A DNA stretch of 64,000 nt, from contig OZ025789.1 in the NCBI GenBank assembly GCA_964019425.1, positions 992,001 through 1,056,000 on the forward strand, given 5' to 3'. The notes beneath the pieces were generated by a model. The model searched no databases. It was given only the letters and a program-made list of their open reading frames with translations, and was not told the DNA's origin. Positions 20,026 through 32,400 of the stretch are shown in pieces (positions within the stretch are counted from its first letter, which is position 1; each line of letters starts with the position of its first letter). The stretch comes from Flectonema sp. DT1601. Its lineage: Eukaryota > Euglenozoa > Diplonemea > Diplonemida > Diplonemidae. The translations under genes were made by a program, and so were the position numbers.

Positions 20026-21953
20026 CTATATACCAAGTTTTGATAAATTTGAAAAATCAGATAAAAAATGAAACATCTCCGGCACTACTGCAGGAAAGGA
20101 ACAATCGGAGCCACCACTCAAATGAGTTGGCTGTGAAATCCCAGTAACGTCACCTTGTTTTCCAAAAATAGCGATGTAGCGACCTTCATTTTCAAGAGAT
20201 ATTTCCGTCCATCTTTCGACAACTGATGGTCCAGGAATTTCCATTTTGAAAGATCTCATAGCGTAGGTTCCAACACTGCCAGGGAGCTGAAAACTTGGAG
20301 GTGAACCCACCTCAATCCAACCCAACTGAGGCAGCATTATCGGAATGCCGCCATCAATATGATCAGAGCATGGAGGACAATTATAAACTGAAATTATGAA
20401 AGTACAAGATATACGATTTGATCCACACTTTAGTATAATTCGGGTTCCTTTTTTCATCGGAAATGTTGGAACAAAAATATCCATTTCCAAGTATGCACTG
20501 TCAATATATTTTAAATAAAATCCGTCAACCGTGACCGACCTCTCCGCAATGTTAGCAGCGACCGTCTGTAATGGTTTTTCATTTATTGATATTCCGTAAT
20601 TGTGAACTTTGCAACAAGACTCAGCAGAACATGGATATACAAAACAAATATTATTCGGTTGGAAAACACCAGTCGGACACGATACGGATGACATGTTACA
20701 GGTTGCGTACATTAATAAGTCAGGATAGTGCGCTTTAGTTTCGAATGCAAAGAAATCAAGACCGTAACCCGCTGATGTTTGTAAACAGACGGGTGTTAAT
20801 GAACTTCTATCCTGTCGAAGTAATCTAATAGAGTGCGATCCGTTTCCAGTGAATTCGATGGCCATCGATGCTGTTTTTTTGTTGTCGTTGTTTTTTTTTT
20901 TTTTTTTTTTTCACACCGAACACTAACACAATGAGAATACTAAGTCATACCTGAAAAAGTAGGTGATTCCTCCCTCCATGCGAGGACGTAGCCATCAAGA
21001 CCATTCTTACCAAGACCACAATCAGTTGGAGATTGCCGAATTGTAAGATTGTTATTAATGTTGTCAGGATGAGATAATTCAATAGTATCACCTTGGGGTG
21101 TTCCAACTCCATCAAATATTCTCGCAAACAACCTTCCATTATTATGCCATGAAACAATAAATCCAACAGATGACGACAAAGAATGAATCCTAGGGAACCC
21201 ATCGTTGTGGATAGCTGCCTTTTCAGAAGGAGTCCATGCTGGAGTCGCATTCAGTTCTCTCACAGGAGAGTTGATTAGTTGAATTATGAGTCCAATATTC
21301 CCATCTAATTTTGTTTCAACAGCCACAACCCAACCACCGTCTTTAAGACCAGCTATTTTCGGACGATTTCCAAAAGTTCTGATCTGCCGCTTATCAATTG
21401 ATTTACTACCATCTGAATTGAAGACAGATATAAAAGGTACATATGTAACAACCCGATGCCATGTGATGGCGAATCTTCCATCTGTAAGCATGCCAATATC
21501 GGGATGAAACCCGCCTACAAACTCAACAGTTGAACTGAGCTGAACGCCATTTAAGTTATACGTCCTGAGAACGATATCAGTAGTACTGCTGTTGTCCATG
21601 TACACAATTGCAAATCCGTTGTATCTTCCGACTATTTTCGGTCGAAATACAAAATTCTGTGCTCTCGAATTAAGTTCATTCCAATGTATATTTACATTTT
21701 CAAGAGTAATGTTAAATGTATCAGTCAGAACACCATCACAGCCGTAGACTTGAATGATGTGAACGCTGCGGGTTGCGATGTCAGTTTTATATTCGATATG
21801 TCCACAATCAGGTAAAGCAGACGATCCAATAGCCGTAAGGAGATCACCTGCTATTGGTAAATCTCTCGGTACGAAACTACTCGAGTAACTTATCATTCCC
21901 AACATTAAAAAAACAACAACGCGAAGCATACTTTTGTTGGATACAAACTCCAT
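20026..21953 (-). CDS. Secreted repeat (propeller-like) protein B, two exons
   Basis: Exon 1 is 20951-21953 and exon 2 is 20026-20870. The 80-base intron starts GTATGA and ends AAAAACAG after a long poly-A. The joined frame is 615 aa, paralogous to gene A along its whole length. It has a signal peptide or signal anchor near residues 10-27 (VVVFLMLGMISYSSS). Exon 1 repeats include GFAIVYMDNSST, GRFAITWHRV, GGWVVAVETKLDGN, GFIVSWHNNGRLFARIFD and DGYVLAWRE. The C-terminal part has cysteine motifs (YATC, FVYPCSAESCC, YNCPPCSDH) and ends FSNLSKLGI. The intron sits at the same codon phase as in gene A, showing duplication after intron gain. An acceptor-like AAATACAG lies 10-15 bases before the ATG. 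Confidence 0.8.
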
Positions 21954-23336
21954 CTTGGGTTGCTCTGTATTTGAGAATTATTATTATTTATTATTATTTT
22001 ATCTTTTGTCAATTCAAATATGTTGCATATGGAGAGAAGCCAAAGACTCCTCTAAGCGTAGCGCAAAATAAAACACACAAAGACAAGATCAAACATTAAC
22101 CGTCCGTTTCTTCATATTCTTCAGTTAAAATTGACAACATGATCTCAACTCACCCAACAGTATTAGAATGAAGGCAAGTCACGTCGATTTCAAGGTAAAG
22201 AAACTATCGTACTGGACCACGAAAACAATAAGTCATAAGCCATGGATAAGACAAGGCAAGACTCACGTATTTCTGATTTCAGTTTCTTTTTTTTTTTTTT
22301 TTTTCTTGAGGTGGATTTGGCTCACAAGAATTTCACGAGCCTGCAACCTGAAATAATATTTTTTAGTTATTATTTTTACTACAACGAAAGATAAAAACAA
22401 GAAAAAAAAAAAATAGGACTGGAAATACATAACAGGAGGGAGGGGATCAGAGAAACAAACAAATATATTCCTACGTGCGAGTGGGGTTAGAATCTATTTT
22501 TACTTTTTTTTTTTTTATAATAAAAACACATGAGGAAGAAGAAAAAAGACCCCCAACTCACGCGAGACATTGCCACTCATATTGGAAAAGAGAAAAATGG
22601 GAATTGCACGTAGCAGTTAACAAGTGTTATCTTTTGCAGTAAATCAAAACAGAAAAACGGAGAGGGGGGTCAAGGATAACTAGCTACGAAGCAAAAACAG
22701 GTGAGGGGAAAGGTGAAAAAAAGGAAAGGGGGGAAAAAAAAAAAAAAACAGCAGCAAGAACCGAACTAAACTACAATACAACTAACTACCGAGAACTAAT
22801 ATGAAAAAAAGAAAAATAACAGTAATAATACTTTTCTGCAAATAAGTTAGCCAAAAAAAAAAAAAAAAAAAGAGCATCCCCTCCAAAGTGAAAAACACTC
22901 TTACAACAATCTGACGGCAATAAATGTTAACCACAGTAATATATAATTAAATAAAAAGTTTCACATTGTGAGAACTTAATAAGAGTAAAGAAAGGGAAAA
23001 AAAAAAAAAAAAGCGATAAAGTCGCTCGTACAATCACCACCACCGGAGCTGAAAGGTGAATAGCTGAGTCGGCGAATCAACAAGTAAAATAACCCCTTCG
23101 GGAGATAAACGATTAGGTTCTCCGGGGGGTTGTTCTACCAACTGCCATAGTTATATCCAAAAGGCATACTTGATAGATAATAAGAAACTACAACTCACTA
23201 ATACTTCTCTTTCTTTTGGGTACTACAAAAAGCAAAGGTGCTAACGTCGCTCGCGAAGTTTCACTACGCGAAGTTTTCTTCAATGAAAGATTTTTATTTT
23301 TTTTTTTGTCTAATTTTAATTACTAAGACTGCTACA
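21954..23336. other. Intergenic A-rich spacer
   Basis: No gene is supported on either strand. It contains TTA/ATT runs at about 21976-22003, several poly-A runs, and a GC-richer patch at 23040-23120 with small hairpins such as CCCCTTCGGG. I could not assign that patch to a known RNA. Confidence 0.5.
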
Positions 23337-25025
23337 CTAAACTACGTGATCTTTGACTTCCTCTTCCGACTCTTCTTCTTCCCCTGATGATGACATCTCA
23401 GTTTCTTTTGCTGTTGATGCAGAGGATGAGTTTTGTGACATGCAACAAAGGTACATACGAGCTAAGAGGTAGATAATACCAAATCCGGCAAGACCACCAA
23501 TTAGAGCTCCGCGAAGCCTGTTACGAAGACTGTCGTTGTTGTAGAGTTCTTCGAAATTTTTGATTCCGAAAAACATTTGGGTGACTGCGATGATGAAGAC
23601 TGCCATTCCACAAAACATGTGAAACCATCCCCAACATTTACGATGAGTTGATTCGTTGTTTGGTTTTGCGACACCTCCAAGAACTTGAAACCATCCAATA
23701 CCAAGTATTGCGAATCCCAATTCTCTGTGAGAGTAGTCAACCCGATCCTCAAACTTAGTAACTGCCAAAGCAACAAATACCGTCGTCAGAGCCATTCCAA
23801 TAAACATCATTACAAAATGAAGAACAAATGAAATTGGTAAACCTCTAATCTCGCAGTTGCATACGAATGGTCCCATCATTTTTATTAAAATTGCTAACGG
23901 AATCCAGTAAGCCCAAATCGCAATCATTGCCGCCGCGTGAGTACGAACATCATCTTCGTCAGCTATCTTCACAGCAACACCAGTACCAGTAACAAAGTTC
24001 ACAACAGAAGACCCTCTTGTACTGTGCTTAACACTTGGAAACTGTGTAAGACTAGTGTGGTATGCGAAGTTAACTGGTGTTTGTGTTGTTAGTGTCGATG
24101 TCGGTTTGTTAAATCTGATAATTCTACGACCTCCGACAACTTCTGTTTGAGTGTTTGTAATATCAGAAGCAGTCAAAACAATCCCAGCAGAGTTCCTCGC
24201 TGATATTCTATAAACTGAAGCAATCTGACTATTACTTGAAACAGCAATAGCTGGCGTCATTGAAGTAGCAACTGTTGGAAATGATAAAGCGAGCCATCCT
24301 GTGACTCCAACAGCTGTGACTGCGACTGATGTGATTCCATTTGATGCTGCTGTCCAATGAATTGACACAACAGATGAAAGAACTAACACACAATCATATG
24401 TAGTAGTACTACCAGTAAATGTTAAGGTTGATCTCGTACAAACATTTGACCTCACTGGAACAGTTGTAGGAGTTGGTGTTGTAGTCGGTGTTGGAGTCGC
24501 TGTAACCTTTCCATCTTCAATATTTATTGGGAGAAATCCTCTGTTTGCAGCAGTGTGTTGAGTTAGTGCTGCTGTACCACCATAAGCAAACACGGCATTT
24601 ATAACACCAGTAACGAACTGAACTCTTCTAAAAGTAACAAGTAACCTACCAGATGCTGCAGTCACAGCAGTTGCTGTTAACCAACCTGGACTACTCACTG
24701 TCGCCAGTATTGTCGCTGTGTTTTTTGCTGATAATGTATATGTATTTATCGTGACAGCTCCAGTACCAGTTGCCCCAACAACTGCAGTGCTTCCAATCAT
24801 CGCGCTTGGTACGGTGTTCCATCCCAAACTAGCCCAACCAATACTGCCAGTTAGAGGGACGTCAATAGCCATGTTGACAAATGCGTTATTTACATCTGTG
24901 TGCCAATGAATAATCGTATTACCACTTGTTACCATACAAGTGTACCCTTGTCTGGTTGATGGCGTGGCACACACTGCACTGCTAAGCCCGATCAGAGTCG
25001 CCAGGGAGGCAAGAAATAGTTTCAT
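23337..25025 (-). CDS. DOMON-DOMON-cytochrome b561 membrane protein
   Basis: These proteins move electrons across a membrane, using ascorbate-like donors and b-type haems. The 562-aa frame has a signal peptide (MKLFLASLATLIGLSSAVCA). Two DOMON-type beta domains lie at about 25-170 and 195-345, separated by a Thr/Pro linker of the form (TPTPTT)n. A b561 core of about five or six membrane helices spans about 360-530. Four candidate haem histidines sit in consecutive helices near residues 363 (RTHAAAM), 403 (VLHFVMM), 434 (YSHREL) and 469 (WFHMFCG). The C-terminal tail is acidic and serine-rich (SSSGEEEESEEE). The length and layout are normal for the class. It appears whole and has no intron. 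Confidence 0.88.
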   Translation of the reverse strand: MKLFLASLATLIGLSSAVCATPSTRQGYTCMVTSGNTIIHWHTDVNNAFVNMAIDVPLTGSIGWASLGWNTVPSAMIGSTAVVGATGTGAVTINTYTLSAKNTATILATVSSPGWLTATAVTAASGRLLVTFRRVQFVTGVINAVFAYGGTAALTQHTAANRGFLPINIEDGKVTATPTPTTTPTPTTVPVRSNVCTRSTLTFTGSTTTYDCVLVLSSVVSIHWTAASNGITSVAVTAVGVTGWLALSFPTVATSMTPAIAVSSNSQIASVYRISARNSAGIVLTASDITNTQTEVVGGRRIIRFNKPTSTLTTQTPVNFAYHTSLTQFPSVKHSTRGSSVVNFVTGTGVAVKIADEDDVRTHAAAMIAIWAYWIPLAILIKMMGPFVCNCEIRGLPISFVLHFVMMFIGMALTTVFVALAVTKFEDRVDYSHRELGFAILGIGWFQVLGGVAKPNNESTHRKCWGWFHMFCGMAVFIIAVTQMFFGIKNFEELYNNDSLRNRLRGALIGGLAGFGIIYLLARMYLCCMSQNSSSASTAKETEMSSSGEEEESEEEVKDHVV

Positions 25026-25395
25026 TTTACAATACTTTTTGTGTATGTGTGTGTTGTTAGTTGCTTTATTGAATTTCTTGCTCTTTTTTTTTTTTTTTTT
25101 TTTCTATTCCTGTGAGTAGAATTAAGTATCACTACAACGACCAACGTTATTCGATACACACTCGTTATTTTCAATTCATTTTATTGGTTAAGCTGAAAAG
25201 CAGAAATATATGCAAAGCTACTGTGACGAGGTGTCAACACACTGATGATACGTAACTTTGAGGGAGTGGTATGGTGCTGATTAAGAACACAAAACAGATT
25301 ATAATAAAAAATAACAACAAGGGGACAGGCAAGCAAACAAAAAAGAATAGGAAATCTATTTGATAAGTGCCTGGGTCTCGAGTTGATTAGGTCGT
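25026..25395. other. Intergenic spacer
   Basis: This is A/T-rich, with a T run of about 21 at 25085-25105. No gene or structured RNA was recognised. Confidence 0.5.
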
Positions 25396-26154
25396 CTACT
25401 TCTTTCTGTCATAAAACCACTTGTAGACTTTCTTACTATTCTCATCATTTGGATTAGTGTGGACTAATGCTCGTTTTCCTTTTTTAAGAAGTTTTTGTTT
25501 GTCATCAATGACTGTGACTAGCTGGTCGAGTTTTGATTTTCTACGAAGGCGTTCTGAGAGAGCGAGGTATTGACGTGCTGTGTGTTTGTCAGTTTCCATA
25601 TCCGGCTCAGCGATGTCAACAGTTTTCAAAATTGCTGTTCTAGGACGGTTTGAAGTGTTGTTTAACAAGTCAGATGGAGTATCGAAGTATTCGGAAGCAT
25701 CAAAATTTTCAACCTGTTCGAGGTCATCAACAAAGACCGTGTGTTTGTTTGTTGACGGGAGTCCCATAAAACTGAGTGAGCTTTTCATCTGTTTAACTGC
25801 TCCACCGTCAACAGCTGCTTTGTAGCGAAGGTATCTCGAGTTCGCTTCGTTTTCACGTTTTTGTTGAGGTCCTTTCTTTGGAGCTATGACTTTCATATGG
25901 CGTCCAAATTCATCTGTTTCAGTATTAATCATCGCTGTATTGAACTCGTCTGGGTTTCTTGTGGCAACCGCCAATCTCATTGCTCTCAGACGCTCTCTCT
26001 TCTTCTTGAAATTCTTCGCTCTCAAAATGTAATCTCTCTTTTTCTCCAGCATACCGAATTTCTTTCTTATGGAAGTCTGTCCTCTCTCACCATGATCTCT
26101 TGCCTTGAAGGCCTTACTGAGTGCTCTGGAGCCATCTCCCTTTCCTTTTGTCAT
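25396..26154 (-). CDS. UTP11: UTP11-like U3 snoRNP (SSU processome) protein
   Basis: UTP11 is a component of the small-subunit processome in the nucleolus, needed for 18S rRNA maturation. The 252-aa frame matches the family length. It begins with a very basic helix (ARDHGERGQTSIRKKFGMLEKKRDYILRAKNFKKK given in order of motifs HGERGQ, KKFGMLEKK, DYILRA). Then come RLAVATRNPDEF and GRHM, the core signature of the family. The middle has HTVFVDD and FDASEYFDTP, as in other UTP11 proteins. The C-terminus is basic (KLDQLVTVIDDKQKLLKKGKR, KVYKWFYDRKK). It is intronless. Confidence 0.9.
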   Translation of the reverse strand: MTKGKGDGSRALSKAFKARDHGERGQTSIRKKFGMLEKKRDYILRAKNFKKKRERLRAMRLAVATRNPDEFNTAMINTETDEFGRHMKVIAPKKGPQQKRENEANSRYLRYKAAVDGGAVKQMKSSLSFMGLPSTNKHTVFVDDLEQVENFDASEYFDTPSDLLNNTSNRPRTAILKTVDIAEPDMETDKHTARQYLALSERLRRKSKLDQLVTVIDDKQKLLKKGKRALVHTNPNDENSKKVYKWFYDRKK

Positions 26155-27169
26155 ATTGGTAGTAGCTTGCCTATGTGATAATTAATTTGTTTTTTTTTCT
26201 CAATTAGATGATAAGTAATTCGGATGTTTGTTGGAACTGACAATCCCCTGGAGAGAATAAAATAAAAAAAAAATATAAAAAAAACTCATTTCTAAATCAA
26301 TCAAACAAGAAGTTGACCTACTGAGGAAGTATAAGAAAAACAACAAAATAGAGTAAACCAGATTAAAAAAAAAAAGGGGATTTTCCCATTTCACGTTGTC
26401 AGTGTCGGAGCCGCGGTAATACTAAATGAGTAGATATCATCATCCCAATAGCGGGTACACACAAAAACACACAAAACAATGCGAAGGCTCACATAAACAA
26501 AAACAACAAGGGATGGTCAGAGATTTCCCTTTTCTGCTTTAGGTGAGGTTGCCTAGAACACTATAATTGCACAGATCAGACTTATATTTTATTTAACTTC
26601 AACTTATTCCTTTTCGGCTTAAGTGGCCGTCTCTTGTGGCACATCAAGTTACCACTTAGTACAATAAGCTTATATCCACTAAGGATTCCCGATGCTGATT
26701 ATATATCTTATTAGAAAAAAAGGTGGAAAGAAAAATATTTCTCTCTCCTTTGTTGGTTAATCAATTGACAAAGTGTGGGAGAATCGAGAAAAATAATAAT
26801 AATAATAATAATAAAAAATAAAACCAACGAACTAACCAAAACAGATGTCGGGGGGGCAGGGATGGAACTCAAATCCAGAAACAACAACCATGCCAACATT
26901 GCAGTGGCAGTGACATGAAGGGGAGAAATGAGTTTTTTTTTTTTTTTTTTTTTTTTAAATGTGTATATAACGCTAAAGCTCTGCTGTTAAAGAACGATTC
27001 ACCAAACACACATAACTCAATAGCAATCTTAACGAAACAAATTTACTCACAATGAAGTCTCGATAATGGTTAAAGAAAATCCCCATCTCGATATCTGTCA
27101 GCAGTTTCTCAACGAGCCTTTGCAGTAATGAAATGTTCCAAAATTCGATTACTCGATATGTCGCATTAT
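26155..27169. other. Intergenic spacer
   Basis: No gene is supported. It contains A-rich tracts, an (AAT)n run at about 26792-26815 and a 22-base T run at about 26935-26956. Short ORFs are low complexity. Confidence 0.5.
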
Positions 27170-28393
27170 TTATTTATCTTTATTCTGCTGAGTGTAAACC
27201 ATGAAGTCATCTATCAGAAGTGGCCAACTGCTGTTGGCATCGTACGTTTCAACAGCAGTCTCATCATTTGCGAGATCTAAGAGAACAAACCACTCATCAC
27301 GAGATATAACTTTCTTGTTTGAAGACTCAATGAAGCTCAACCAAGTTTTTAAATGATTCCACTTGCCGTCAAGTAGGAGTTGCCAATACCTGTTGTGATT
27401 TTGTTCATTTTATTAAAGTTAACTCGCATCTAATAAGGAATGTGAGTCACCGGTGCTCTTTTGCCGAAACTGGAAGCCAGTAGCCCAGTGTGGAAATTAG
27501 AATAGGAAGGAATTCCTATGGGATGCGGGTCAATCGACATGAGGTCGCCGCAATACTTCATTTGCAAATCAGAAGAGTAAAAAAACCCCATGAGATACGG
27601 GTTTACACCAACAAGAAATCTTGGGGAAAAAAAAACATCATCAAAAGCTGTACGATATTTAAAAAAAAAAGCATTGATTCGATTCAATGACCAAGAAGAA
27701 TATTTTCAAGGACGCGGTACAATTAGCGCTTTTGGCAAAAGTTTGCATTTTAATAAATTAATAAACAACATACATAGAGGCATCATCAATTGGCATATTC
27801 CGCACAGACTGATCTCTGATGAAGGTGAACGCAAATTCATAAATTTGTCGAAATTTTTTTGAACTGATACTCATAAGAGAAGAACGCCAAGAAGGTACTT
27901 GCTTTTTGAGTGCGGCAGCTGACGATATGTTCTTAGAAGCGCAGTAAATATTCCAAGCATTCTCTGTAATTGTAAGTTGTTGTATCTCAGAAGAAGTATC
28001 AGCAGAACAGACTTCATAACTGAATGCTAAGAGAGCCGGATCCTCAACATCGATCCCGATGACTGTCGCTATAGCTTCCCAAGACTCTTGATATTGAATC
28101 ATACGAGATGAGAGGTCTCCTTCTGACTTTAAAACTGATTCGAATAGCATCGTTGATCCATTCTTCCCTTCCTTCTTCTCAACGACTGGTTTTGGTGTTG
28201 ACGCTGCCACCTGTGTCGGTGTCGGTGTTGATGTTGATGTTGGTGATGCAGCAATTTCACCTTTTTCTTCCTTCTTCCTAACATGCTGAGCTGGGCTAAT
28301 TTGCTGCTGTCGGCTACCTACTGATGCGTACTCGCTGGTTTCTAGAGTCTTCTCCTTCGGTTCCCTTCGCATCTTGCCTAAGCAACTTCCCAT
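27170..28393 (-). CDS. DCN1-like cullin neddylation factor (DCUN1D3-like), two exons
   Basis: DCN1-like proteins bind cullins and the NEDD8 E2 to promote cullin neddylation. Exon 1 is 27774-28393 and exon 2 is 27170-27389. The 384-base intron has GTATGT and CAACAG ends. The joined frame (279 aa) reads ...DDASM|YWQLLLDGKWNHL... without a shift. The N-terminus MGSCLGK suggests Gly2 myristoylation and Cys4 palmitoylation, as in DCUN1D3, followed by a Thr/Pro-rich spacer. The PONY domain spans about 95-270 with FRQIYEFAFTFIRD, then ISRDEWFVLLDLAND and WPLLIDDFMVY, the acidic patch that contacts the cullin. A good pyrimidine-tract acceptor (TTTTGTAATTAG) lies about 19 bases before the ATG. Confidence 0.85.
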
Positions 28394-29437
28394 TTTAAAC
28401 GTTTCTCAGATTCTAATTACAAAAGAAAATAATAATAAATAAATAGATAAATCACAAAACATATTAATCAAACGAACGAACGGCATTAATGGATAGGGAA
28501 GTGCTTGAAATACGGTCGAGTTGTTAAGGTGGGAAGGGAACGGGGAAAAAAAGGAAAATCGAAAACGAGGGAGAGTAAAAACCAAAAAAAAAAAAGAGGA
28601 TATTAGGCTACCAAAAGGTCAAGTAAATCAGCAGCAGAGAGAACGAAAAAGGGGGATTAGAGACATCAGCGAAATTATTAATTTTTCATTCAGAGAGAAG
28701 AATTATACTTTCAACACATACCAAATCCCCTCACTTTAAGGTAACAGTTTAAAAAAAGAAAAAACGATACGAGAAAATTCGCAAGCGACACAAGTATAAA
28801 CAGCAACAGTTCCACTTTCAGATTGATCTGTGTGTAGGAGAAGAAATCAGAATACCGTGGCATTCATAAACGAACAGTGGAATGCAAAAAAAGAGGCTGT
28901 AATCCCAGTCAAAAAAAAAATAAAAAAGCAGGGAGGGGAAGAAGAAAAGAAACTGTAGGACGCATCGCAGGGACATCATCTCATCACCAGAACCTCTTAA
29001 GCAGTTAATTCATTTCTTTTTCTTTTTCTTTTTAAAAAAAAGAACAAAGCACCAGTTAATGCTATCAAATAACAAAATCAGAATGCCGTGTGCCTTCAAC
29101 ACTCATATTATAAGAAGGGATGGGAAGGGGTGCATACCAAAAAAAGTAAAATTAAAGGACAAAATAAATAAATCATCTTTTCATAATAAAGTTAAACAGA
29201 AAGGGGGGGGAGTTGAAATTTTGACAACGTAAAAACAATAACAACTTTAGGATATTAAAAAATATTTGTAGTTGTTCAATCAAAAGAAGAGGTACGTTTT
29301 AGAAAACATAAAAGGGAAAAATTATTTTTTTTTTTGTAGCGAAGAAAGGGGGAATTATGTATTTTTTTTTCTTTGAAAATTCAATTATTATTTGAAAAAA
29401 AAGAAAAAAAAAGAACAAAATAAATGATTCCAGTCTA
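28394..29437. other. Intergenic purine-rich spacer
   Basis: It is strongly A/G-rich on the plus strand, with no recognisable gene. It lies between the DCN1 leader and the 3' end of the giant gene. The minus-strand ORF overlapping its left part of 29299-29892 is a shadow of the giant gene's last exon. Confidence 0.5.
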
Positions 29438-32400
29438 CTACACGACAGTGTATAAAGCCTTGACCTTCTCACGTTTTTCTTGTCTGCGTTTTTCACGTTT
29501 GGCAATGTCAGCAGCAGACCTTCTGAAGAAGGAGAAGTCGCAGTCAGAGTCAGAACCTTCGTCTGAACTGAAACCTTGTTCTGCCTTCTTCTTTTCTTCT
29601 TCCTGTTTCTTGCGTTCTCTCTCAGCTTTTTCCTTAGCAATGAGTAACTTCTCCAGCTCCTTTTGCAACAAGACAGCCAGTTTTTCGTATTTCGAACGTT
29701 CCTTCTGAGCCTGATGACGGAATTTCTTCTCTTTTGCTTCAAGGGCGAGGATCTGGTGGGAAACTCGTTCCCAATCAGGAGATCCGTTGAGCAGGTTGCT
29801 GAGTGATCGTTGTAATTGAGCGAGTTGGTAAGAGACGTTTGATAATTTAATATCAGTTTGGTAACCAATCTTTGAATTCTTGTGATTAACAATCGCTTGT
29901 TTTAATTTACAACTATTGTAGTCTCTGTCAGCCTCATGTTCATTACCGATGTGAATATAACGGAGCGTCACCATTTCCTTCTTCTCCATCAACGGTTGTT
30001 TGTTTAGCTGTCTTTGTTTTTCCATTATCGTAATTCGATGTTGGAATGCTTCTATTTTTTCATCGATACTCGTAGTGCTGAGTCCTTGAGCTGCTGCGTG
30101 GTCTCTTTCCAGTTGAAGGACTTCAATTTGTCTGTCGAGAGGCTTCTTCTTAATCTCAAGTTCTTCATCGACTTCCGTTACTTTCATGTCGAGTACTTTG
30201 TGAAGCTTTTCTAAAATCATTTTGTCTTCCTTCTCTTGTCCCTTCTCCTTGTCTTCACCAACAATAGCACGACGCCATCTGTTGAGGGCGTTTAGTTTGG
30301 CCTTTCGAGCCTTTTCATCTTTCGGGTTGACGACAACTAATTTATTTCTCATCTTCTTTGCTTCATCTTCGTCTTCAGCGTCTGGATCGTTCTCTCCTCC
30401 TTTTGTCGCTGCAGCTTTTTCCCTTGCTTCCTTTTTACGTTGTTGTTCTGCGTAGTCTTCCTGTTGTTCAAGGAGGAGGTCACGTGCTGTTACAATTTCA
30501 TCGTGGCGATCCTGTTTTGTGTTTTTTTATTATTATATTTTTTTAACAGAGAAGGGAAAACACTATTCTACTCAAGAACATACCTGAATATCACTCTCTG
30601 CATGAACTCCTACTTTGATGGATAAGTCTTTTAAGATTCCACCATTCATATGTAAAGCACTCACCTTATCACCTCCAAATAGTTGAAATCCGTGTTCTAT
30701 TGTTAAACGAGATGGTGGTAGACGAGGTTGTTTTTCAACTTCAACACGTCTTCCATCAATGTAAGCCTTCATTACAGTAAACTCTGAGTCAGTATTGGAA
30801 GAACCAGGGTTTATTGGTGTTATAGTACAACCTTCTCCGCTGTCACTCATACAGACGAATGGGAATAACTTCTTGTCTGGCAGGCCTGTTATTTGAGCGA
30901 CACGCCATTCACCTTTCCAGAGCTCCAGTGTTTTCTTCGTCATATTTAATTTAAATCGGAGAACGTCTCTTGACTGGTATCTGAGTTTTGTGTTTTCGTA
31001 GTGATCGGGAAGTCCAACCAATCCCCTGAATAGGTACCCACGGTTATGCCAAGAAATAGCATTCTTGCAATCTGCGCCATACACACGTTCAAATAGAGAG
31101 ACGTCTTCAGTGCATACGCCGACCATAAAGTTGCTGACCTTCTTATCTAAAGTGATCTCCCAGTTCATTCTACCTGTTCTGATTCCGTGACTCGCAACAG
31201 CGTTGTGATAACTGTTGTCAGTCTTTCTGCCTACGAAGACTGATCTTCCCTTGTTACTATCTCTGATGTCTTGTTCTTGTTTATCCCAGTTCAAGTCTGA
31301 TGGTGTCTTGTCAGTCTGCAGGTAGTACCCACGAAGAGCTGTGTACATCAGACTGAGAGGATCAAGTTTGTCGGAGATTTTATGTCCGCGAGTGTGTTCC
31401 TTAATGAGAGTAGTGACTGGTTCAGGAGTCTCCCATGAGTCTGCTGGCTTGCGAGACTTCTTTTCGATACGCCACTCAGATACTGCGGCCTGCATTCTAT
31501 CGATGAGTGGAATGTCGGAGATGATACCGAGAGCGTCTCTCTCACTTACAACAACTGTGACAACGTGCCAGTTTCCATCATCCAATGCAACTCGCATTGC
31601 TTGGGTTTGAACCTCCTCGAAGTCATCTTCTTCGTCTTCAAGTTCGGGTTTTTCATCCTCGCGATCTTCATCTTCGTCTTCGTCTTCATCACGTTTCTTG
31701 TTCTTCTTTTCTTCCTTAGCTCTCTTGGCGTATTCCTTAATCATATCAGTACAGAGTGTTTCTGGGTCCATTCCAGCTAAGATTCCAAGCATTTCCTTTA
31801 CTTCTTCAGGGTCTAATTCTGTTTCTTGTTCTTGCTTCTTCTTGTCTTCCCAGAAGTCACCCCAGAAGGATGCCCAAGTTGTTGATTCATCATTTCCAGT
31901 CTTTTCTTCTTCGTAGTCCTTTCCGTAACCACCGAAACCAGCCATTGCGTCAGCTGTGAATCCGGTGAATCCAACGGTTTTGTTTCGATCTTTGTCTTCG
32001 GTGCTGTTCTTAGCCGTCAGTTTGATGCGTTCTTCTGTACCACATCTAAAGACTCCCTCGTGACTTACTAATATAACAAGTCCTGGGGTTACTCTCGCAA
32101 GACATACTTCAGACAATGCCCTTCTTGTTGGGAATCTAATCGAACACGTGAATGACCAATCTCTGAATCCTTGTTTAATTTCTGGTATCATTTTAGCACG
32201 GAAAGCTCTGACACGTTCTTCGTCTTTTTGTAATTTGCTGGCGTATATGCGAGGGTAAGGGCGACCCTTTGCGCGGATGTCTTGATCATGTTTGAGGTCA
32301 GCAGTCCATTGACCCTTTAATGTTGTGTTCGAGAATAACCAATTACGAGTATGACGAGTGTCACTTAATCTCCAACGGCCGTCACAGTAGAATAGAACTG

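Noticed and set aside
23040-23120. Hammerhead-like core (CTGAG...CGAA) in a structured patch
   Set aside because: The invariant CTGATGA and GAAAC blocks are not present.
29299-29892. 197-codon minus-strand ORF
   Set aside because: It is an alternative frame of the lysine-rich last exon of the giant gene.
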